From positions 1 through 23,413 of the forward strand of contig DATHNI010000417.1 in the NCBI GenBank assembly GCA_035486135.1: a stretch of 23,413 bases of DNA. The letters are read 5' to 3'. The notes beneath the pieces were generated by a model. That model worked only from the letters and a program-made list of their open reading frames with translations, was not told the DNA's origin and made no database searches. Shown here piece after piece: positions 6,429-12,284 of this stretch. This stretch comes from JASHVB01 sp035486135. GTDB taxonomy: Bacteria; Pseudomonadota; Alphaproteobacteria; Acetobacterales; Acetobacteraceae. Made by a program: the position numbers and the translations under genes. How positions within the stretch are numbered: position 1 is the first letter of the stretch; each line of letters opens with the position of its first letter.

Positions 6429-7662
6429 GACGCCTGACCGCGACGCATTGATCACCGGGATCGGCCTGGTGTCCTGCCTGGGCGAAGGTCCCGACGCGCA
6501 CTGGGCCGCGCTGGACGCGCCGGGCGGGTTCACCCCCGTGGTGGACACCGCGCGCTTTGCCCCCTGGTCCGTTCACCCGATGATCAAGCTGGACCTGGAC
6601 AAGCAGATCCCCAAGCGCGGCGACCAGCGGCAGATGGAGGCCTGGCAGCGCATCGGCGTGCACGCCGCTGGCCTCGCGCTGGACGCCGCCGGGGTCAAGG
6701 GCAACGCCGAATTGCTCCAGCGCATGGACATGATCGTCGCCGCCGGCGGGGGCGAGCGCGACTATGCGGCCGACGAGGCGATCCTCGCCGCCATGCGCCA
6801 CGCCCCCGATCCGGGCGCGCTGCTGAACGAGCGGCTGCTGGCGGATCTGCGCCCGACGCTGTTCCTCGCCCAGCTTTCCAACCTGCTGGCGGGCAATATC
6901 TCGCTGGTGCACGGGGTGGTCGGCTCCTCCCGCACCTTCATGGGCGAGGAGGCGGCCGGCACCGACGCCGTGCGCACCGCCTGCGCGCGGATCGCGGCCG
7001 GCCAGGGGGAGCTGTTCCTCGTCGGCAGCTCATTCAACGCCGAGCGGGCCGACACGCTGATGATCCACGAGGCCGGCGGCGTCCTGTGGAAACAGCCGGC
7101 CGGCTCGACACCGGATGCAGCCGGGGGCGGTGCCCCGGCTTTCGCCCCGGTCTGGGAGCGCCAGGCGATGGGCGGCGGCATGGTGCTGGGCTCGGTCGGC
7201 TGCTTCCTGGTGATCGAGAGCCGAACCCACGCCGTGGCGCGCGGGGCGACGCCTATCGCCCGGATCGCCACGGTCGCCACCGACCGCTGCCGCCGCCGCC
7301 CAGGCGAATCAGCCGCGGTCGCCAACCGGCAACTGGCAACGATCCGGCCGGCTTTGCGGGAGGGCGAGGCAGCGGTGGTATCGAGCACCTCCGGCGCATC
7401 CGCGCCGACCGGCGAGGAGGCGGCGTTCCTGCAGACGTTGGGCCTGCCGGTGCGCGCCACCGCCACAGCGCTGGGCCACTCGTTGGAAGCCGCGTTCCCT
7501 GCCAGCCTGGCGCTCGCGGCGATGGCGGTGGCGAAAGGCCGCATGTTCGCGCCGCTGGAAGCCGCCGAAGCGGCGATGCCGGGGACTCTACGCCAGGTGC
7601 TGGTCACCTCCTGGGGCCTGTGGCGGGGCGAAGCCATGGCCCTGATAACGGTTCCTGAATAA
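6427..7662 (+). CDS. Beta-ketoacyl-ACP synthase-like protein lacking the catalytic Cys (KS-beta/FabF2XL-like)
   Basis: A 411-residue thiolase-fold protein of ketosynthase length. The N-terminus LITGIGLVSCLGEG matches FabF. By eye alignment the nucleophile position (TACATG in FabF) reads GEEAAG, with E175 where Cys should be. The HGTSTP site reads SGASAP, so the first catalytic His is a Ser. The Lys before the second site is Ala, while the second His in LGHSLEAAF remains. It therefore probably cannot condense on its own. In type II polyketide synthases a Cys-less KS-beta pairs with an active KS-alpha and sets chain length; rhizobial AcpXL clusters also contain two fabF-like genes. I infer a heterodimer with the next gene product. 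GTG 6427 is chosen over GTG 6400 because AGAGGGA precedes it at suitable spacing and the family N-terminus starts there. Confidence 0.85.
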   Translation: MTPDRDALITGIGLVSCLGEGPDAHWAALDAPGGFTPVVDTARFAPWSVHPMIKLDLDKQIPKRGDQRQMEAWQRIGVHAAGLALDAAGVKGNAELLQRMDMIVAAGGGERDYAADEAILAAMRHAPDPGALLNERLLADLRPTLFLAQLSNLLAGNISLVHGVVGSSRTFMGEEAAGTDAVRTACARIAAGQGELFLVGSSFNAERADTLMIHEAGGVLWKQPAGSTPDAAGGGAPAFAPVWERQAMGGGMVLGSVGCFLVIESRTHAVARGATPIARIATVATDRCRRRPGESAAVANRQLATIRPALREGEAAVVSSTSGASAPTGEEAAFLQTLGLPVRATATALGHSLEAAFPASLALAAMAVAKGRMFAPLEAAEAAMPGTLRQVLVTSWGLWRGEAMALITVPE

Positions 7663-7688
7663 CCTCTCCCGCGGGAGCGGGAGAGGTT
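7661..7688. repeat. Perfect 12-bp stem hairpin overlapping the KS-beta stop codon
   Basis: AACCTCTCCCGC (7661-7672) pairs with GCGGGAGAGGTT (7677-7688) around a GGGA loop. The left arm begins inside the TAA stop. The CCTCTCCCGC stem is the same unit found at both ends of the composite repeat after the next gene, so it is a single copy of a dispersed palindrome. No T-run follows, and the operon seems to continue 55 bases later. Confidence 0.9.
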
Positions 7689-7743
7689 ACTCCCTGTCCC
7701 TCTCCATCTCCCCGTCGTCCTTCCTCACTCCAAGAGGCGCCTG

Positions 7744-9018
7744 ATGCACCCAACCCTCGATCATCGTGGCCGGCCAACGGTGGTGGTCACCGGCATGGGC
7801 GTGCTGACCTCGCTCGGCCAGGGCCAGGCAGAGAACTGGCGCAAGCTGCTGGACGGCGTCTCCGGCATCCACCGCATCAGCCGCTTCCCGATCGCCCACC
7901 TCCGCACCAACATCGCCGGCACGGTGGACTTCGTCTCCGTGGACGAGCCCTCCGCCCCCGCCCTGACCGAGGCGATCGGCGCCATCGTGGCCGAGGAAGC
8001 GCTCGCCGAATCCGGTATCGGCACCCCAGGCGACTTCCCCGGCCCCCTCCTGCTCGCCATGCCGCCGGTCGAGGTGGAATGGCCGCAGCGCCTCGCCGCC
8101 GACGCGGTAGCGGCCAGCCGGAACGAGCCCGTCACCTGGATGGACCTCCTGCACGCCGTCAGTGACGGCCGCTTCGCACCCATGCACGAGCGCTTTCTGT
8201 TCGGCGCCGTTGCGGAACACCTCGCCGATCGCTTCGGCACCAAGGGCTCCCCGATCGCCACCTCCACCGCCTGCGCGTCCGGCGCGACGGCGATCCAGCT
8301 CGGCGTCGAGGCGATCCGGCGCGGCGAGGCCGAGGCGGCCCTTGTGGTCGGCACCGACGCCTCGGTGAACCCAGAAAGCCTGATCCGCTTCTCGCTGCTG
8401 TCCGCCCTCTCCACCCGCAACGACCCGCCGCAATCCGCCGCCCGCCCGTTCTCGCGCGACCGCGACGGCTTCGTCATGGCGGAAGGTGCCGGCGCCCTGG
8501 TGCTGGAGAGCCTGGCGCACGCCAAGGCTCGCGGGGCCAGCATCCTCGGCGTGGTGGAAGGCTGCGGCGAGAATGCGGACAGCTTCCACCGCACCCGCTC
8601 CTCGCCGGACGGCAAGCCGATCATCGCCTGCATGCGCCACGCGCTGGCGGATGCCGGGCTGGCGCCGGACGCCATCGGCTACGTCAACGCGCACGGCACC
8701 GGCACGCCGGAAAACGACAAGATGGAGTGGATGAGCCTGGCCGCGGTGTTCGGCGAGCGCGCCGCGTCCCTGCCCACGTCGTCCAACAAGTCGATGATCG
8801 GCCATACGCTGAGCGCAGCCGGCGTGGTGGAGGCGATCTTCACCCTGCTGTCGCTGCGCCACGGCGTGCTGCCGCCGACCATCAACTACGATACGCCCGA
8901 CCCCGCCCTGCCGCTGGATTGCGTGCCAAACGTGGCGCGCGAGGCGCGCGTGGCGCATGCAATCTCCAACTCGTTCGGCTTCGGTGGGCAGAACGCCTGC
9001 CTGGTCCTCGGCAAATGA
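7744..9018 (+). CDS. Beta-ketoacyl-ACP synthase II-like, catalytically intact (KS-alpha/FabF1XL-like)
   Basis: A 424-residue condensing enzyme. The full active site is present: C177 in STACASGATA, H317 in NAHGTGTPENDK, K349 and H354 in SSNKSMIGHTLSAAGVVE. The C-terminal NSFGFGGQNACLVLGK is a standard FabF ending. It should extend the acyl chain on AcpXL by two carbons per cycle using malonyl-ACP in the cytoplasm. It differs from housekeeping FabF in an acidic insertion-rich region about residues 80-155. The preceding Cys-less paralogue is its likely partner. ATG 7744 follows AAGAGG at about 7732-7737, and the conserved N-terminus VVVTGMGVLTSLGQG begins about residue 15. In rhizobia the matching gene (fabF1XL) serves lipid A very-long-chain synthesis; the match to that pathway here is inference from AcpXL. 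Confidence 0.9.
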   Translation: MHPTLDHRGRPTVVVTGMGVLTSLGQGQAENWRKLLDGVSGIHRISRFPIAHLRTNIAGTVDFVSVDEPSAPALTEAIGAIVAEEALAESGIGTPGDFPGPLLLAMPPVEVEWPQRLAADAVAASRNEPVTWMDLLHAVSDGRFAPMHERFLFGAVAEHLADRFGTKGSPIATSTACASGATAIQLGVEAIRRGEAEAALVVGTDASVNPESLIRFSLLSALSTRNDPPQSAARPFSRDRDGFVMAEGAGALVLESLAHAKARGASILGVVEGCGENADSFHRTRSSPDGKPIIACMRHALADAGLAPDAIGYVNAHGTGTPENDKMEWMSLAAVFGERAASLPTSSNKSMIGHTLSAAGVVEAIFTLLSLRHGVLPPTINYDTPDPALPLDCVPNVAREARVAHAISNSFGFGGQNACLVLGK

Positions 9019-9020
9019 AT

Positions 9021-9169
9021 CCTCTCCCGCGAAGCGGGAGAGGACGGCGCGAAGCGCCAGGTGAGGGTGATCGGGTCGCCCCGCAGCAGTCTTATGCAGC
9101 GCGCCGACCCGATCACCCTCACCCTCGGCGCAAGGGCGCCTCGACCTCTCCCGCCGAAGGCGGGAGAGG
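9021..9169. repeat. Composite palindromic intergenic element with four hairpins
   Basis: The element is symmetrical as a whole. It contains outer hairpins CCTCTCCCGC-GAA-GCGGGAGAGG (9021-9043) and CCTCTCCCGCC-GAA-GGCGGGAGAGG (9145-9169), inner hairpins GGCGC-GAA-GCGCC (9046-9058) and GGCGC-AAGG-GCGCC (9127-9140), and a 19-bp central inverted repeat GGTGAGGGTGATCGGGTCG (9060-9078) pairing with 9105-9123. The single hairpin at 7661-7688 is a fragment of the same family. This is a BIME/REP-like mobile-repeat style found between genes of many alphaproteobacteria. It separates the ketosynthase from the reductase gene. Confidence 0.9.
9162..9169 (+). promoter_or_regulatory. Ribosome-binding site of the reductase gene embedded in a repeat hairpin
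   Basis: GGGAGAGG is the only purine-rich box upstream of ATG 9182, at a rather long spacing of 12 bases. It forms the right arm of the fourth hairpin of the palindromic element, so in RNA it could be base-paired to 9145-9152 and hidden from the ribosome. This is an inference from sequence pairing. Confidence 0.5.
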
Positions 9170-9181
9170 TTTTCTTCTCGC

Positions 9182-9901
9182 ATGACCCGCGCCCTTGTCA
9201 TCGGCGGCCGGCGCGGCATTGGCGCGGCGGTGGTGCGCGCGCTGGCGGCACGCGGCATGGCAGTTACCTACACCTACCGCACCGCCCCCGGCGACTTCCC
9301 AGGCGCCGCCGCGACCGCACTGCCCCTCGACCTCGCCGATCGCGACGCGGTGGACGCTTTCGCCCGCGCGCAGGAGGCCGGCCCGGCCTGGGATGCTTTC
9401 GTACAGGCCGGCGGCACCACCTACGACGCCCTCGCGGCGATGATGGACCAGGGTGCGGCAGAGCATGCCATGCAGGTGAACTACTTCGCCTTCGCGCGCC
9501 TCGCCCGCGCCGTCGTGCGGCCGATGCTGCGTGCGCGGACCGGGCGGATCGTCGCGATTGGCTCGGTGATCGGCCAGTTCGCCAGCCAGGGCAACGCCGC
9601 CTACGCCGCCAGCAAGGCCGCCTTGCTCGCTTATGTCCGCTCGCTGGCGATCGAGAGCGCACGGCGCGGAGTGACGGTGAACTACGTCGCCCCAGGCTTG
9701 GTCGATACCGAGATGATGGCGCCCTTCGCCGCCTGGCGCACCGCAACCGAGGGCCGCATCCCGGCCGGCCGCTTCGCGACGCCGGATGAGGTCGCCGCGG
9801 TGGTGGCATTCCTCGCGTCAGCGGACGCCAGCTACGTCAACGGCGCCTACATTCCGGTGGATGGCGGACTGACCGCCTCGGCGGGGATTCCGCGGGCGTA
9901 A
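9182..9901 (+). CDS. SDR-family 3-oxoacyl-ACP reductase-like protein (FabG-like)
   Basis: A 239-residue classical short-chain dehydrogenase/reductase. The nucleotide site is GGRRGIG at residues 8-14. The catalytic tetrad is N100, S128 (AIGSVIG), Y141 and K145 (YAASK). The C-terminus PVDGGLTAS is typical of FabG. It should reduce the 3-oxoacyl-ACP made by the upstream synthase, probably with NADPH (an Arg pair follows the glycine loop). With the dehydratase and synthases this gives an almost complete elongation cycle; no enoyl reductase is visible in the operon. In the rhizobial clusters I recall, a zinc-type alcohol dehydrogenase and the acyltransferase LpxXL follow the two synthases, so an SDR in this place is a difference. 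It is the last gene of the operon, ending before a palindromic repeat and a convergent gene. Confidence 0.88.
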   Translation: MTRALVIGGRRGIGAAVVRALAARGMAVTYTYRTAPGDFPGAAATALPLDLADRDAVDAFARAQEAGPAWDAFVQAGGTTYDALAAMMDQGAAEHAMQVNYFAFARLARAVVRPMLRARTGRIVAIGSVIGQFASQGNAAYAASKAALLAYVRSLAIESARRGVTVNYVAPGLVDTEMMAPFAAWRTATEGRIPAGRFATPDEVAAVVAFLASADASYVNGAYIPVDGGLTASAGIPRA

Positions 9902-9948
9902 TACCAGCCCGCGAAATGGTTGACGCACGGACGACGCGCCACGCGCCC

Positions 9949-10040
9949 CCGTGTCATGGCCGGCGAAGGCCGGCCACCCACGACTTTCCTTTGCTGCACA
10001 CAGTAAAGTCGTGGCGGCCTGCGCGGGCATGACGGTGCGG
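9949..10040. repeat. Palindromic repeat between convergent genes, possible bidirectional terminator
   Basis: Outer arms CCGTGTCATGGCCGGC and GCGCGGGCATGACGGTGCGG are imperfect reverse complements. An inner perfect 10-bp pair CCACGACTTT (9978-9987) and AAAGTCGTGG (10005-10014) surrounds a 17-base loop. The left arm also carries its own hairpin GGCCGGCGAAGGCCGG. GTCATGCCCGCGAAGGCGGGCATCC-like elements are common between genes in alphaproteobacteria. Located between the ends of two convergent genes, it could stop transcription from both sides. Confidence 0.85.
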
Positions 10041-10074
10041 CTGTCGTCCGGTTGGCAGTAGTAACGCGACGCTG

Positions 10075-10896
10075 TTACTGCATGAACGCGTTCAGCTCCG
10101 GCGTGGCCATCGTCGTCTCCAGATAGTCGAATGTGCCTTGCTCCTTCACTTCGCGGGCAGCATTCAACAGCCCACTCATCGCCGCGCGATACAGCGACGT
10201 TGCGAGGCTGATCCGCTTCACACCGGCCGCGGCCAGTTCCGCCACAGTGAACGAGCGGCCCTTGATCCCCGCCATGAAATTCACTGGCCGAGACACCGCG
10301 TTGCATACCGCGCGCACCGCGGCGAGGTCCGGCAGGCCGGGCGCCATCAGCACATCCGCTCCGGCTTGCTCGAACGCGAGCAATCGCTTGATCGTGTCAT
10401 CCAGGTCAGGATTGCCACGCAGGAAATTCTCCGTGCGTGCGGTCAGGGTGAACACGAATGGCAACGCGCGTGCCGCTTCGGCGGCGGCCGCGATACGTTC
10501 AGTGGCCAGGCCAAGGTCGAACAGCGGCTTGTCGCGATAGCCCGTGGCGTCCTCAATCGAGCCACCCACCAAGCCGGCGCCGGCCGCCAGGCGGATCGTC
10601 TCGGCCGCTTCGCCCGGTGCATCGCCGAAGCCTTTTTCCAGGTCGGCAGACACCGGCAATTCGGTCGCCGCGACGATCGCGCGGCAATGCGCGAGCGCCT
10701 CGTCACGCGACACCATGCCGTCGCGGCGGCCCAGCACGCCGGCCTGCGCGCCACTGGAACTCGCCAGCGCGGCGAAACCGAGGCCCGCCAGGATGCGTGC
10801 CGAGCCGGCGTCCCACGCGTTGGCAATGACGAAATGACCCGCCGCCTCGTGCAAGGCACGAAAGCGTTGGGCCTTATCCGATTGGCTCTCCGGCAT
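10075..10896 (-). CDS. Isocitrate lyase/PEP mutase superfamily protein
   Basis: A 273-residue (beta/alpha)8-barrel enzyme. Seen: FVIANAWDAGSARIL at about 23-37, the SSSGAQAGVLGRRDG region, PVSADLEKGFGD at about 80-91 (where PEP mutases carry a metal-binding Asp segment ADxDxGYG), SIEDATGY at about 112-119, and FTLTARTENFL at about 148-158 (Arg and Glu of the active site). This COG2513-type group breaks or makes C-C or C-P bonds of small 2-oxo acids such as oxaloacetate, 2-methylisocitrate or phosphonopyruvate; the conserved Cys-containing loop of true isocitrate lyases is not evident. I chose start 10896 (ATG on the - strand) because AGGAG lies eight bases upstream; the upstream open frame has no family similarity. 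A link with the MmgE/PrpD gene (2-methylcitrate cycle logic) is possible but they are 8 kb apart. Confidence 0.88.
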   Translation of the reverse strand: MPESQSDKAQRFRALHEAAGHFVIANAWDAGSARILAGLGFAALASSSGAQAGVLGRRDGMVSRDEALAHCRAIVAATELPVSADLEKGFGDAPGEAAETIRLAAGAGLVGGSIEDATGYRDKPLFDLGLATERIAAAAEAARALPFVFTLTARTENFLRGNPDLDDTIKRLLAFEQAGADVLMAPGLPDLAAVRAVCNAVSRPVNFMAGIKGRSFTVAELAAAGVKRISLATSLYRAAMSGLLNAAREVKEQGTFDYLETTMATPELNAFMQ

Positions 10897-10953
10897 GGCT
10901 GTGTCTCCTGCCCGCGATGTCACGCTGGGCAGCAAACCGGCAAGCCGATTGCA

Positions 10954-11022
10954 ATGCAATGGGTGTCCGCACCGATCGGCGGAGTGGCGCCATGCAATAG
11001 GTGTGCACCGACCGGCGAGGCG
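10954..11022. repeat. Imperfect tandem direct repeat of about 38 bp upstream of the PEP mutase-like gene
   Basis: ATGCAATGGGTGT...GCACCGATCGGCGGAGTGGCG (from 10954) is repeated with changes as ATGCAATAGGTGT...GCACCGACCGGCGAGGCGACTGG (from 10992). The two copies lie 58-130 bases upstream of the start of the - strand gene, where an operator or promoter could be. Confidence 0.6.
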
Positions 11023-11144
11023 ACTGGCGGCGTGTGCACGAGCGGCGGCGAGAGCGCGGCCGGAGTTGCTATTACCCCCAGGCAATCATGTTGAAGTGTA
11101 CAGTCTTCTTCAGTTTGACGCGCGCGGTTGCGGTGGTGACAAGT

Positions 11145-11318
11145 GTCGCGCAGGCTTTCCCGATAGGTCAGTTGGGCAAATGCCATGACCCGGAAATTCG
11201 CGGCACAAGACAGTGTCCGCACTGTCCGGTCGCCGCCATAGCGCGTGACAATCCGGCCGAACGTGCTCCACGGCAGGAAATCCATCAACTGAGCGAACAG
11301 CGTCTTGCCGGTGTTCAT
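11145..11318 (-). pseudogene. IS4-type transposase remnant (N-terminal DUF4372 domain only)
   Basis: The - strand frame starts at 11318 with MNTGKTLFAQLMDFLPWSTF and continues through IVTRYGGD and VRTLSCAANFRVMAFAQLTY to RESLRD, 58 residues. I recognise this as the conserved N-terminal domain (DUF4372) of a group of IS4-family transposases, whose full proteins are several hundred residues. After RESLRD the sequence changes abruptly to unrelated residues, and the DDE catalytic domain is missing. It is therefore a 5' stump left by a deletion or a later insertion at about 11144. No terminal inverted repeats could be paired by eye. Confidence 0.85.
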
Positions 11319-11719
11319 CGCCGAGTCCTCCCCGGCCGAGCGTCGGGGAGGCGCGTCAGAAATTCAAATCGACACCACCCGAAGTTCGCCGGAAACCGGC
11401 TTTACAGGCCGGTCTTCGCGTCATTGGGCCGCAGCGAACCGGACACTACTGGATGAATATACCAGAAACAGTTAGCACCAACTTATCCATCAGCCCGCAG
11501 ACCGCTGCCCGTCCAGGCCGCACGGTAGTACCGCCGCAGAATCGGTGACGCGAGGTACGCGGAGCAGGCGGGACTTGAAACCAAGATTGGCGGCACTGCT
11601 TTCAGCCGGCCTGGCTGGCCGGTTCCCCGGCACTCGTTGGCGGCGGTCCCCGTGGGCACAGGGTCAGGGGGTGGCCGGATGCGCGAGACGATCGCCAGGA
11701 CTGTCGCCTGGCCGTCCGA

Positions 11720-11839
11720 TTACGAGTGGAATGCCAGCCAGATCACACCGCCGATGACAACGTAGATCGCCGCGGACAGCACGAGTCCATTGGTGAGCGT
11801 CCGGCCCGACATCGAAGGCTTCTCGCATGGGTCGTACAT
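11720..11839 (-). CDS. Possible small single-pass membrane protein
   Basis: A 39-residue frame beginning MYDPCEKPSMSGRTLTNG and ending with one hydrophobic helix, GLVLSAAIYVVIGGVIWLAF, then HS and stop. The clean split into a polar N-terminus and a membrane helix is what a true small membrane protein looks like and is unlike the Arg/Pro-rich shadow frames nearby. ATG 11839 has GGGACCGGGAATC upstream, a mediocre RBS; a second in-frame ATG lies nine codons later at MSGRTL. The frame stays open further upstream to 11920, but that part is low-complexity. Family unknown; function cannot be given. It stands alone between a transposase stump and the giant gene. Confidence 0.45.
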   Translation of the reverse strand: MYDPCEKPSMSGRTLTNGLVLSAAIYVVIGGVIWLAFHS

Positions 11840-12270
11840 GATTCCCGGTCCCGCTTGCTGCCGTTCAGGGGCGGCTTGGCGTTCGGAAGCAGTAGCTGAA
11901 GTCGCGCGCATTGCAATCACTGGCGTACTCGTTCCATCGAGGAGAGGATCAGGTCATACCGCCTTAATCCTTACGGCCTGGTAAAAGCAGCTTGGCCAGT
12001 CAGCGGCGCCGGATCATCATTACGGTCAAGGTGAGTTTGGCGGCGGCGGCGGTCCTGCAGGCCGGCCTCGGCCGTTTCCGGCCGTCTCGCCAAACGGTCT
12101 GTCGTGCCGGATCGGCAGTTATTTCTTGAACGTATAGCCAATATTCCGCTAGCGTCTCCTGGAGCGAGATCGGCCGCAGCCGTTTCACGGCTGCGTGATG
12201 ACATGCGACCCGTATTGGCCTAGCATCGAATCGATATACAAACGTCCAGGCAGGTCACCGTGGCCGCCCC

Positions 12271-12278
12271 GGGGGGGA
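12271..12278 (+). promoter_or_regulatory. Ribosome-binding site of the giant LEPR-XLL gene
   Basis: A run of seven G followed by A lies six bases before ATG 12285. It is a purine-rich but atypical Shine-Dalgarno box. It supports ATG 12285 as the start, as does the position of the LEPR motif about 70 residues in. Confidence 0.5.
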
Positions 12279-12284
12279 TTGCGC

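Larger units (their letters stand above)
11319..12284. other. About 1-kb mostly non-coding region upstream of the giant gene
   Basis: The sequence here is less GC-rich than the genes (for example 11440-11500 and 12100-12250) and lacks long protein-like frames, apart from a possible small membrane protein on the - strand at 11720-11839. A short hairpin CCTCCCCGGCCGAGCGTCGGGGAGG (11326-11350) sits just upstream of the transposase stump. A 62-codon GTG-started frame on the - strand at 12000-12188 has an unremarkable N-terminus and a low-complexity tail; I do not call it. The leader of the giant gene (about 12100-12280) is AT-richer and likely contains its promoter, but no confident promoter boxes were found. 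Confidence 0.6.

Noticed and set aside
7661..7688. Intrinsic terminator after the KS-beta gene.
   Set aside because: The stem is strong but no T-run follows and the next gene of the same pathway starts 55 bases later; the stem is a copy of a dispersed palindrome.
11545..11757. A 70-codon + strand frame in the intergenic region.
   Set aside because: Arg/Gly/Pro-rich shadow-type composition, no RBS, no membrane or domain pattern.
12000..12188. A 62-codon frame on the - strand starting with GTG (MKRLRPISLQETLAEYWLYV).
   Set aside because: The N-terminal third looks protein-like but the rest is low-complexity Arg/Ala, no RBS is convincing and I know no matching family; it may be a remnant.
12215..12240. 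A sigma-70-like promoter (TTGGCC ... TATACA) before the giant gene.
   Set aside because: The spacing between boxes is about 14 bases instead of 16-18 and the -35 match is poor; not reported as a feature.
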